Positions 8,153 through 14,369 of a stretch of 14,369 bases of DNA are shown here, in pieces (position 1 is the first letter of the stretch; each line of letters starts with the position of its first letter). Where the stretch lies: assembly GCA_002366645.1 (NCBI GenBank), contig DFBM01000196.1:1-14369 (forward strand), written 5' to 3'. The DNA is from Rhodobacterales bacterium UBA3080 (GTDB taxonomy: Bacteria > Pseudomonadota > Alphaproteobacteria > Rhodobacterales > Rhodobacteraceae). Position numbers and translations under genes: made by a program. Below the pieces are notes generated by a model. That model did no database searches and was not told the origin of the DNA. It saw only the letters and a list, made by a program, of their open reading frames with translations.

Positions 8153-9105
8153 ATGGTTTCGCCAAAACTGAAATCGAAGAACATGTCCGTACAGCGGGCA
8201 AAGTGGTGCGTATTGTAATCGCTGACCACAAAGGTTCGACGCCACGTGAGGCCGGTACATCAATGTATGTTACCGAGTGCGGTCAGTTTGGCACGATTGG
8301 CGGTGGCGCGCTGGAATATGATGCGGTTGCCAAGGCCAAAGCCTTGCTGAACCAGTCCGGTGATTGGCAGCGGTCTTTCCTCAAAGTGCCACTCGGCCCT
8401 TCCTTGGGGCAATGCTGTGGCGGGGCGGTAAACCTTTTACTGGAAAGCTATGGCGAAGTTGAGCTGGCACATCTCAAAAATCTTGATGAGGCATTCGCGC
8501 GGCCGATTCAATCTGGCATGCCAGCCATCGAACCCTTGCAAGTACAGAAATATCGTCGCGAAAACCGCGCTGGTCTCGGCTGCGGAGTATCGCTTCAAAA
8601 CGATTGGCTGATCGAACGCCTGGTATCGCCAAATCAACCCGTCTGGGTGTATGGCGCGGGCCATGTCGGTCGCGCTTTGGTTTTGGTGTTGTCGGGTTTG
8701 CCATTCGCCGTAACGTGGGTCGACTCCGCTCGGGACCGGTTCCCTCAGGAAATCCCGTCACCGGTCGATATGTTGGTCGCGGCCAACCCGGCGGATGCCG
8801 TAAAACATGCGCCCGACGATGCGGTGCATCTGGTGTTGACCTATTCCCATGCAATCGATCAGGAAATTTGTCATCGCGTCCTGTCGCGTCCTTTCGGGCA
8901 GTTGGGTTTGATCGGGTCAGACACCAAACGCACACGGTTTTTACGACGCCTTTCGGAGGCGGGCATAGACGCCTCGCGCCTCCAGTGTCCGATCGGTGAC
9001 CGCAGTCTCGGGAAAGAACCGATGGCCATCGCGGTCGGCGTAGTTGCCGAATTACTTAAGCCACGCGCGGCAGAAAAACGAACCATAAGGGAGGTCAGCG
9101 CATGA
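8146..9105 (+). CDS. xdhC: Xanthine dehydrogenase accessory protein (molybdenum cofactor maturation)
   Basis: XdhC binds molybdenum cofactor, helps its sulfuration and inserts it into XdhB; it is not part of the mature enzyme (established for Rhodobacter capsulatus XdhC). The 319-residue protein shows the family's N-terminal part with GSTPRE (30-35), TIGGGALE and LGQCCGG (87-93, containing Cys90 and Cys91). The C-terminal Rossmann-like part has VYGAGHVGRAL (GAGHVG at 170-175) and IGSDTKRTRFLRRL (from 256), and ends near KEPMAIAVGVVAELL. The ATG at 8146 lies seven bases inside xdhB and is preceded by GGAAAAAGG at 8131-8139. The position directly after xdhB is the usual one. The stop codon overlaps the following ATPase gene by four bases (ATGA), joining enzyme and transporter genes in one transcription unit. 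Confidence 0.96.
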   Translation: MVDGFAKTEIEEHVRTAGKVVRIVIADHKGSTPREAGTSMYVTECGQFGTIGGGALEYDAVAKAKALLNQSGDWQRSFLKVPLGPSLGQCCGGAVNLLLESYGEVELAHLKNLDEAFARPIQSGMPAIEPLQVQKYRRENRAGLGCGVSLQNDWLIERLVSPNQPVWVYGAGHVGRALVLVLSGLPFAVTWVDSARDRFPQEIPSPVDMLVAANPADAVKHAPDDAVHLVLTYSHAIDQEICHRVLSRPFGQLGLIGSDTKRTRFLRRLSEAGIDASRLQCPIGDRSLGKEPMAIAVGVVAELLKPRAAEKRTIREVSA

Positions 9106-10616
9106 GTGAAACATTGCTCGAAATCAAAGGGTTAAGTAAATCTTACCCCGGCGTGAAAGCGAACGACAACGTCAGCTTCACCATCCAGCAGGGCGAAATC
9201 CACGCACTATTGGGCGAAAACGGTGCCGGCAAATCGACGCTGGTAAAGATGATCTATGGTTTGGTTCATCCGGACGAGGGCGACATGGTTCTCCACGGTA
9301 AACACTACATGCCGCATAAGCCTAGCGAAGCCCGTAATCTGGGTGTTGGCATGGTCTTCCAGCACTTTTCGTTATTTGAAGCGTTGAACGTCGCCGAAAA
9401 CATCACTCTTGGTATGGAGCATGCGCCGCCCCGCGCTGAATTGGCCGTACGTATCCGCGAGGTTAGTAACGCTTACGGCCTGCCGCTCGACCCTGATCGT
9501 TTGATCGGTGACCTGTCGGTTGGCGAGCGTCAACGCGTCGAAATCGTCCGCTGTTTGCTGCAAAATCCCAAGCTGCTTATCATGGATGAACCGACTTCGG
9601 TTTTGACCCCGCAAGAGGTCGATACCCTGTTTCTGACGCTTCGCAAATTGTCGTCCGAAGGCGTCGCAATCCTTTATATCAGCCACAAACTGGACGAGAT
9701 CAAAACGCTTTGTGACCATGCTACGGTTCTTCGCCATGGCAAAGTCGTTGATACCTGCATTCCGGCCGAAGAAACTGCCCGTTCAATGGCCGAGATGATG
9801 ATCGGTGGAGAGCTTTCGATGCCAACCGCGCGGGAGTTCACGCCGGGCGATACCTTGTTGGAGCTCAACAATTTGTCACTGGCCTCGCTCGATCCGTTTG
9901 GAACCAGTCTTACAAATGTGTCGCTTACGCTTCGGGCTGGCGAGGTTATGGGCGTTGCCGGTGTTGCTGGAAACGGTCAGGACGAACTGTTGCTGGCGCT
10001 GTCGGGCGAAAGAACCACTGACAGCGATATGATTAAATTAAAAGGCGTTAGCCTTGGCGGTATGGGGCCAACCACGCGCCGCGCACTTGGATTGCTGGCC
10101 GCCCCCGAAGAGCGGCTTGGTCATGCGGCGGCACCGGATATGAGCCTTACCGAAAATGCTTTCCTGAGTGCGCGAATTCGGCAGAAGTTGGAAAAATCCG
10201 GTTTCACACTGCGCAACAAACGCGACGACTTCACTCGCGAGATTATCGAAAAATTCGACGTCCGCACACCGGGTATTTCCAACGCCGCCCGTTCGCTTTC
10301 CGGCGGCAACCTGCAAAAATTTGTGATTGGCCGCGAGGTGTTGCAACAGCCGACGGTTCTGGTGGTCAATCAGCCCACGTGGGGCGTGGATGCCGCTGCT
10401 GCCGCCGATATCCGCGAGGCTTTGCGAACACTTGCTGCGGAGGGAGCCGCGGTGTTGGTTATCTCGCAGGACCTCGATGAACTTATGGAGATGTCGGACA
10501 CCTTTGCCGTTCTAGCGGAGGGGAGGCTCTCCAAGCCTCGCTCGGCAGTGGGGCTGAATGTCGAGGAAATTGGCCTGATGATGGGCGGAAATCTGGAGGA
10601 GTCGGCAAATGCTTAG
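9102..10616 (+). CDS. ABC transporter ATP-binding protein, double-domain BMP/nucleoside-type
   Basis: This 504-residue protein has two fused ABC ATPase domains, as in importers of the BMP/nucleoside and ribose type. Domain 1 is intact: Walker A GENGAGKST (38-46), signature LSVGE (138-142), and Walker B LLIMDEPT with Asp162 and Glu163. Domain 2 is degenerate: its Walker A position reads AGNGQDEL (289-296), with no GK[ST]. Its signature is intact (LSGGN, 399-403), and its Walker B ends NQPTWG, with Asn423 and Gln424 where Asp and catalytic Glu normally sit. Degenerate second domains are common in this family, so one composite ATP site is expected to do most of the work. A strong AAGGGAGGT at 9087-9095 precedes the start. 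The gene overlaps xdhC by 4 nt and the next permease by 8 nt. The link to xdh suggests a purine substrate; that is inference. Confidence 0.93.
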   Translation: MSETLLEIKGLSKSYPGVKANDNVSFTIQQGEIHALLGENGAGKSTLVKMIYGLVHPDEGDMVLHGKHYMPHKPSEARNLGVGMVFQHFSLFEALNVAENITLGMEHAPPRAELAVRIREVSNAYGLPLDPDRLIGDLSVGERQRVEIVRCLLQNPKLLIMDEPTSVLTPQEVDTLFLTLRKLSSEGVAILYISHKLDEIKTLCDHATVLRHGKVVDTCIPAEETARSMAEMMIGGELSMPTAREFTPGDTLLELNNLSLASLDPFGTSLTNVSLTLRAGEVMGVAGVAGNGQDELLLALSGERTTDSDMIKLKGVSLGGMGPTTRRALGLLAAPEERLGHAAAPDMSLTENAFLSARIRQKLEKSGFTLRNKRDDFTREIIEKFDVRTPGISNAARSLSGGNLQKFVIGREVLQQPTVLVVNQPTWGVDAAAAADIREALRTLAAEGAAVLVISQDLDELMEMSDTFAVLAEGRLSKPRSAVGLNVEEIGLMMGGNLEESANA

Positions 10617-11691
10617 ACTGGAACCAAGACAGCAAGCCTCCAGCACCATGCGTTGGCTGACACCAATTCTGGCGGTGGCAATCACGATGTTTATGGGCGG
10701 TCTGCTATTCGCCGCGATGGGTAAGAACCCGTTTGAGGCAATTCGGATTATTTTCCTAGATCCGTTCTTCCATGAAACTTTCGGTCCATATTCGCGTTCC
10801 CAGTTAATGGTGAAGGCGGGCCCGCTGATACTGATTGCAACGGGCTTGAGCATAGGTTTTCGGGCAGGTGTCTGGAACATTGGTGCCGAAGGGCAGTTTG
10901 TTATGGGTGCGATTGCTGGCGGAGCGGTTGGGCTGGCGCTACATCCGGCCGATGGCTTCTGGGTGCTTCCTTTGATGACAGTCGTCGGGGCGATTGGCGG
11001 GATGGCATGGGCGATGATACCGGCGCTCTTGCGGATCAAGTTCAACACCAATGAAATTCTGGTTTCATTGATGCTGGTTTACGTGGCTTACAACTTCCTC
11101 GCGGCGATGGTCACTGGTCCGCTGAAAAATCCGGACGGTTTCGGCTTTCCGGAATCGCGCAGTTTTACGTCAGTCGACAGCACGCATCTGCCAATGATAT
11201 ACGAGCCGTTGGGAATGCATGCAGGTGTACTTGTTGCGCTGGGGATCGTCATAGCGGCCTACGTGATGATGGAGCGACATTTGCTTGGCTTCCAGATCCG
11301 CCTGACGGGTGAATCCCCGCGTGCGGCGAAGTTCGCAGGGGTCAATCCGGCGTTTATCGTTGCGGTGTGTCTTGGCATTTCGGGCGCGCTCGCCGGTATG
11401 GCGGGTTTGTTCGAAGTCACTGGGCCTGCGGGCAAGCTGACCACCAACTTTCCGGTTGGCTATGGCTTTACGGCCATCATCGTGGCGTTCCTTGGTCGCT
11501 TGAACCCGATCGGTATCGTTCTGGCAGGGTTGCTTATGGCACTGACTTACATTGGCGGAGAGCTGGCGCAGTTATCGCTGGGTATCCCTGCTGCGGCAAT
11601 CAGCGTGTTTCAGGGAATGATGTTGTTCTTCCTACTGGCCGTTGATGTTTTTGTTAACTACCGCCTCGTGTGGAAAAAGGAGGTGAAGTGA
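10609..11691 (+). CDS. ABC transporter permease 1 (BMP/nucleoside-type)
   Basis: This inner-membrane permease belongs to the branched-chain/ribose/nucleoside permease superfamily. It has 360 residues with a short basic N-terminus, a first hydrophobic segment at about 16-37 (WLTPILAVAITMF), and many further membrane segments; I estimate eight to ten in total. The diagnostic motif is GLSIGFRAGVWNIGAEGQF, with NIGAEG at 90-95, which marks the larger of the two permeases in nucleoside-type BMP transporters. GGAGGAG at 10595-10601 lies 7 nt before the ATG. The start overlaps the ATPase gene by 8 nt, and the stop codon shares one base with the next permease start (TGATG). It should form a heterodimeric channel with permease 2. 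The substrate cannot be read from the sequence; a purine is likely from context. Confidence 0.92.
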   Translation: MLRLEPRQQASSTMRWLTPILAVAITMFMGGLLFAAMGKNPFEAIRIIFLDPFFHETFGPYSRSQLMVKAGPLILIATGLSIGFRAGVWNIGAEGQFVMGAIAGGAVGLALHPADGFWVLPLMTVVGAIGGMAWAMIPALLRIKFNTNEILVSLMLVYVAYNFLAAMVTGPLKNPDGFGFPESRSFTSVDSTHLPMIYEPLGMHAGVLVALGIVIAAYVMMERHLLGFQIRLTGESPRAAKFAGVNPAFIVAVCLGISGALAGMAGLFEVTGPAGKLTTNFPVGYGFTAIIVAFLGRLNPIGIVLAGLLMALTYIGGELAQLSLGIPAAAISVFQGMMLFFLLAVDVFVNYRLVWKKEVK

Positions 11692-12623
11692 TGGATTTCT
11701 CGACCCTTAACCCCGTAGCGCTGATTGCCAGTCTAATCATGGCGGCAACACCTATCCTTCTTGCTGCAATTGGTGAGCTGGTGGTGGAAAAATCGGGTGT
11801 TCTAAACCTTGGCGTTGAAGGCATGATGATTATCGGCGCCATCGCCGGTTTTGCGATTTCGGTTGAAACCGACAGCCCTTGGTTGGGAATGCTCGCCGCT
11901 GTGCTGGCGGGCGCGAGCCTCGCCCTTATTTTTGGTTTTCTTACGCAGTTCCTGCTGTCCAATCAGGTGGCGACGGGTCTGGCGTTGACCTTGTTTGGCC
12001 TCGGTTTGGCGGCCTTGCTGGGGCAAAGTTATTCCGGCATGAAACCACCTTCATCGCTACGCCTCGACATTCCGGTTCTTAGCGATTTGCCGATAGTAGG
12101 CGAGATGTTGTTCAGGCACGACTTCATGGTCTACTTCTCGCTACTGATCGTGGTTGGCGTCTGGTTCTTTTTGAACCGTACACGGGCCGGACTGGTATTG
12201 CGCGCTGTGGGAGAGAACCACAATGCAGCGCACTCGTTGGGTTACAACGTAGTGATGATCAGAATGGGAGCGATTGCGTTTGGAGGAGCTTGTGCTGGTT
12301 TAGGTGGGGCTTACGTTTCTTTGATTCGCGTTCCACAGTGGACCGAGGGTATGACAGCAGGTGCTGGTTGGATTGCCCTAGCGATTGTGGTCTTTGCGTC
12401 GTGGAAACCTTGGCGCGTGATTCTAGGGGCATACCTGTTTGGCGGGGTTACGATCCTGCAATTGAACCTTCAGGCTCTAGGAATTGGCATTTCAGCGGCA
12501 TATTTGTCGATGACTCCCTACCTGATTACCATTATTGTGATGGTCATAATGTCTGCAGACCGCAGACGAGCAAGTTTGAACGCACCGGCCTCGCTTGGCC
12601 AGATTTTCCATGCCTCGCATTGA
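11691..12623 (+). CDS. ABC transporter permease 2 (BMP/nucleoside-type)
   Basis: This is the smaller partner permease, 310 residues, highly hydrophobic, with roughly eight membrane segments. Its N-terminal motif GELVVEKSGVLNLGVEGMM (NLGVEG at 39-44) corresponds to NIGAEG in permease 1 and is typical of the second permease of these importers. I chose the ATG at 11691 because a near-perfect ribosome binding site, AAGGAGGTGA at 11677-11686, lies just upstream. An in-frame GTG at 11670 would start ahead of that site and add seven residues that homologues lack. Its ATG shares one base with the stop of permease 1. The last residues (SADRRRASLN onward) form a short basic cytoplasmic tail. A 39-nt gap with possible hairpins then separates it from the binding protein gene. 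Confidence 0.92.
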   Translation: MDFSTLNPVALIASLIMAATPILLAAIGELVVEKSGVLNLGVEGMMIIGAIAGFAISVETDSPWLGMLAAVLAGASLALIFGFLTQFLLSNQVATGLALTLFGLGLAALLGQSYSGMKPPSSLRLDIPVLSDLPIVGEMLFRHDFMVYFSLLIVVGVWFFLNRTRAGLVLRAVGENHNAAHSLGYNVVMIRMGAIAFGGACAGLGGAYVSLIRVPQWTEGMTAGAGWIALAIVVFASWKPWRVILGAYLFGGVTILQLNLQALGIGISAAYLSMTPYLITIIVMVIMSADRRRASLNAPASLGQIFHASH

Positions 12624-12629
12624 GGCCAA
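12595..12629 (+). other. Possible intercistronic hairpin at the end of permease 2
   Basis: TTGGCC (12595-12600) is the reverse complement of GGCCAA (12624-12629), and inside it GCCTC (12612-12616) pairs with GAGGC (12622-12626); the two stems share bases and so compete. They span the permease 2 stop codon and are followed by a small GGAC-AAAA-GTCC stem (12634-12645) and the bmp-type gene's GGAGG at 12652-12656. There is no T-tract, so this is not a terminator. Such stems before a binding-protein gene can protect its mRNA, but the stems are short and this is a weak call. Confidence 0.25.
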
Positions 12630-12662
12630 TTCCGGACAAAAGTCCATCAACGGAGGTTATCC

Positions 12663-13730
12663 ATGAAATTTACGACAACCCTAATAGCAGCAACTGCTTT
12701 AGCCTTTAGTTTCGGCGGCGCTGTTGTCTCCCAAACTAAAGCCGGTTTTATCTATGTCGGGCCACCTACAGACTTCGGTTGGTCCTACGAGCACGACCAA
12801 GGTCGTCTTGCGGTGGAAGAAGCTTTTGGTGACGCGGTTGAAACAACGTATGTTGATACAGTGCCAGAAGGCGCTGACGCTGAGCGCGTATTGACACAGA
12901 TGGCACTTGGTGGCGCTGACATCATATTCACAACTTCCTTTGGTTACATGGATCCGACTCTGAACGTTGCGGCCAAGTTCCCGAACGTGAAGTTCGAGCA
13001 CGCGACAGGCTATAAACGCGCAGACAACGTTTCCACATATTCGGCACGTTTCTATGAAGGCCGTCACGTGATCGGTCTGATTGCTGGTCGTATGACTGAA
13101 ACCAACACTATTGGTTACATCGCGTCCTTCCCGATCCCAGAAGTTGTTCGCGGCATCAACGCGGCATATCTGGCGGCGAAATCGGTTAACCCTGACGTGA
13201 AGTTCAAAGTTGTTTGGGTTTACACTTGGATCGATCCGGGCAAAGAAGCTGACGCGGCCAATGCTCTGATCGAGCAGGGCGCGGACGTAATCATGCAGCA
13301 CACAGATTCCCCTGCCGCTATGACGATCGCCGAAGAAAAAGGCATCATGGCATTCGGTCAGGCATCTGATATGATGCAGTTTGGCCCAACAGCACGCCTG
13401 TCGTCGATCATCGACAACTGGGGTCCTTACTACATTGATCGTGTTCAGGCTGTCATGGACGGCACTTGGGCAAGCACGGACACTTGGGACGGTATCGCAC
13501 CAGGCATGGTTGAAATCGGTGCATTCTCCGATCGTATCCCTGCTGACGTTCAAGCCGAAGCACAAGCCGCTGCTGACGCAATCGCTGCTGGCACGCTGCA
13601 CCCGTTCACTGGACCAATCAACAAGCAGGACGGTTCTGTTTGGCTGGCCGAAGGTGAAACCGCAGACGACGGCACATTGGCTGGCATGAACTTCTACGTC
13701 GAAGGCGTTGAAGGCGAACTGCCTCAGTAA
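12663..13730 (+). CDS. BMP-family periplasmic substrate-binding protein
   Basis: This 355-residue protein is the solute receptor of the importer. It starts with a Sec signal peptide (MKFTTTLIAATALAFSFGG, probable cleavage near Ser23/Gln24). No lipobox cysteine is present, so it should be a soluble periplasmic protein, unlike the lipoprotein members BmpA and PnrA. The mature part matches the BMP/PnrA binding-protein fold: GFIYVGPPTDFGWSYEHDQGR at the first strand and ligand-binding loop (from 28), then IIFTTSFGYMDP, NVSTYSARFYEGRHVIGLIAG, NTIGYIASFPIPEVVRGINA, VVWVYTWIDPGKEADAANAL, and GADVIMQHTDSPAA. It ends in PFTGPINKQDGS and an acidic tail. Aromatic residues in the loops could stack on a purine ring, which fits the xdh/uraH context but does not prove the ligand. 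GGAGG at 12652-12656 precedes the ATG. It is the last gene before the terminator. Confidence 0.94.
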   Translation: MKFTTTLIAATALAFSFGGAVVSQTKAGFIYVGPPTDFGWSYEHDQGRLAVEEAFGDAVETTYVDTVPEGADAERVLTQMALGGADIIFTTSFGYMDPTLNVAAKFPNVKFEHATGYKRADNVSTYSARFYEGRHVIGLIAGRMTETNTIGYIASFPIPEVVRGINAAYLAAKSVNPDVKFKVVWVYTWIDPGKEADAANALIEQGADVIMQHTDSPAAMTIAEEKGIMAFGQASDMMQFGPTARLSSIIDNWGPYYIDRVQAVMDGTWASTDTWDGIAPGMVEIGAFSDRIPADVQAEAQAAADAIAAGTLHPFTGPINKQDGSVWLAEGETADDGTLAGMNFYVEGVEGELPQ

Positions 13731-13756
13731 GCTGATTGCTTTACGTAATCGAAAGG

Positions 13757-13794
13757 CCCGTCAATTTGGCGGGGGGTATAGTGATATCCGCCAA
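13757..13794 (+). other. Two mutually exclusive hairpins 3' of the binding-protein gene
   Basis: CCCGTC (13757-13762) can pair with GGCGGG (13768-13773) with one G-U, around the loop AATTT. Alternatively TTGGCGG (13766-13772) pairs perfectly with CCGCCAA (13788-13794) around a 15-nt loop. The two share TTGGCGG and cannot form together. Neither is followed by a T-tract. They may shield the 3' end of the mRNA ahead of the true terminator; function is speculative. Confidence 0.3.
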
Positions 13795-13811
13795 TAAATA
13801 CATTGGTCCAC

Positions 13812-13850
13812 AAAATGAGGCCCGCACCTAATTGTGTGGGCCTTTATTTT
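13812..13850 (+). terminator. Rho-independent terminator of the purine operon
   Basis: A 10-bp GC-rich stem pairs AGGCCCGCAC (13818-13827) with GTGTGGGCCT (13834-13843), with one G-U pair and the six-base loop CTAATT. It is followed by TTATTTT, and AAAA precedes the stem, so it could also act weakly on the other strand. It lies about 90 bp after the binding-protein stop codon, consistent with the end of the uraH-to-binding-protein transcript. Confidence 0.85.
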
Positions 13851-13973
13851 AGATGTGCCTGAATTATTCGAACTTTGACCTGGGCGTCGCTATATTTCGC
13901 GATTACTCACTGCATTACCCAACATTCTTCCACATCATATTTCCATTTCAGTCTTATTGTTGAATTTGTACGC

Positions 13974-14005
13974 AATTGGTGGTTGCAATTTAAACAAGAA
14001 CTTGT
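13974..14005. promoter_or_regulatory. Pair of inverted repeats in the leader of the 3' gene
   Basis: AATTG (13974-13978) and CAATT (13986-13990) form an inverted repeat with a 7-nt spacer. Four bases later ACAAG (13994-13998) and CTTGT (14001-14005) form another with a 2-nt spacer, together reading ACAAGAACTTGT, a perfect 12-bp palindrome. They lie 38-69 bp before the ATG at 14043, where operators are common. In AT-rich DNA short repeats arise by chance, so confidence is low. Confidence 0.3.
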
Positions 14006-14042
14006 GATTTTCATTTTGAAATTAGTTGGTTGGAGAACTCGG

Positions 14043-14369
14043 ATGAAAGTAATAGCAACAAAGCTCAGAGGAAACCCAAACAACGACCGTTTGGGCTACC
14101 TATACGCGCATCTGATTGAATTCGGATCAAATTGGGAGTTGGCCACTAGCTCGAACCTGCCGAAGTCTGGAGAGTTGTTCATTCATCGTGGGTATGAGGC
14201 GCTAGTCGATCGCGTATTCCGCGAAAACGAGCTCATTATACTTGATACGGAGCGTTTAGAATTTCAGGGAGGCGACTGCGAATATGGTGCTATGGGAAAA
14301 GAAGCTCGACCCGCGACGTCAGAAGACGACGTTGTTACCATTCTGGACTGTCTGACGTCAGCGCCTATG
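14043..14369 (+). CDS. Unrecognised protein, 3'-truncated by the window edge
   Basis: An open frame begins with ATG at 14043, 6 nt after GGAGA (14032-14036), and is still open at the last base, giving 109 residues. I do not recognise the family. The visible part has no signal peptide or membrane segment and looks soluble. It begins MKVIATKLRGNPNNDRLGYL, contains the segments FGSNWELATSSNLP, GELFIHRGYEALVDRVF and NELIILDTERLEF, and becomes acidic (TSEDDVV). The pattern of short hydrophobic strands alternating with charged turns suggests an alpha/beta domain. The same frame is free of stops back to 13863, with possible GTG (14004) and TTG (13983, 14016) starts, but the upstream translation is low-complexity and lacks a better ribosome binding site, so I keep the ATG. 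It follows the operon terminator and is a separate transcription unit. That it is a real gene is probable; its role is unknown. Confidence 0.65.
   Translation, partial: MKVIATKLRGNPNNDRLGYLYAHLIEFGSNWELATSSNLPKSGELFIHRGYEALVDRVFRENELIILDTERLEFQGGDCEYGAMGKEARPATSEDDVVTILDCLTSAPM

Larger units (their letters stand above)
13731..14042. other. Non-coding stretch between the purine operon and the next gene
   Basis: These 312 bp hold no convincing gene. The left half contains alternative hairpins (13757-13794) and the operon terminator (13812-13850). The right half, from about 13861, is AT-rich and pyrimidine-rich on the plus strand. It contains two inverted repeats (13974-13990 and 13994-14005) and a GGAGA ribosome binding site at 14032-14036 for the gene at 14043. 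A promoter for that gene must lie here, but I cannot pick hexamers with confidence; TTGAAT at 13960-13965 is the best -35 candidate and has no good -10 at normal spacing. Confidence 0.6.

Noticed and set aside
12551..12560. Perfect 10-bp palindrome GTCTGCAGAC.
   Set aside because: It lies within the conserved coding end of permease 2, and a single short palindrome there is expected by chance.
12699..13601. A 300-codon open frame on the minus strand across the binding-protein gene.
   Set aside because: It is antisense to a complete, well-recognised binding protein with signal peptide and ribosome binding site, and its own translation resembles nothing.
13875..13896. TTGACC followed by TATATT as a promoter for the 3' gene.
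   Set aside because: Spacing between the hexamers is only 10 bp, too short for a sigma-70 promoter.
1..14369. CRISPR arrays, tRNA or rRNA genes, insertion sequences, transposases or integrases.
   Set aside because: I saw no regularly spaced repeats, no tRNA-like cloverleaf, no terminal inverted repeats and no recombinase motifs; nearly all of the window is accounted for by identified genes.

Overview
The window looks like a chromosomal segment from an alphaproteobacterium, most probably of the Rhodobacterales/Roseobacter group. The basis is moderate GC content, the alphaproteobacterial style of the DnaE and XdhABC proteins, and the xdh plus BMP-family ABC transporter arrangement that I associate with that group. 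This placement is inferred from protein character, not from a marker phylogeny.

Layout. (1) 1-516, plus strand: the C-terminal 171 residues of a serine alpha/beta hydrolase whose start lies outside the window. (2) 519-3986, minus strand: dnaE, the replicative DNA polymerase III alpha subunit, convergent with the hydrolase and separated from it by 2 bp. (3) 3987-4116: a divergent intergenic region with a candidate operator (TTGATT-N8-AATCAA). (4) 4117-13730, plus strand: eight tightly packed genes reading uraH, xdhA, xdhB, xdhC, ABC ATPase, permease, permease, periplasmic binding protein. The first seven overlap each other by 1-8 nt; a 39-nt gap precedes the binding protein. (5) 13731-14042: non-coding, with alternative hairpins, a clear rho-independent terminator at 13812-13850, then an AT-rich leader with two inverted repeats. 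(6) 14043-14369: the start of an unrecognised protein that runs off the right edge.

How the genes work together. Region 4 reads as one purine import and oxidation operon. The binding protein, two permeases and double-ATPase would import a purine base or nucleoside. XdhAB, a molybdenum/Fe-S/FAD enzyme matured by XdhC, would oxidise hypoxanthine and xanthine to urate. UraH hydrolyses 5-hydroxyisourate, the product of urate oxidation. The step between (urate to 5-hydroxyisourate) and the step after UraH (OHCU decarboxylase) are not encoded here and must lie elsewhere if the pathway is complete.

Most of the window is well-understood housekeeping and catabolic DNA. I did not find a clear new system. 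The least explained parts are the unrecognised 3' gene with its AT-rich, repeat-bearing leader, the candidate operator in front of uraH, and the exact substrate of the BMP-type transporter.
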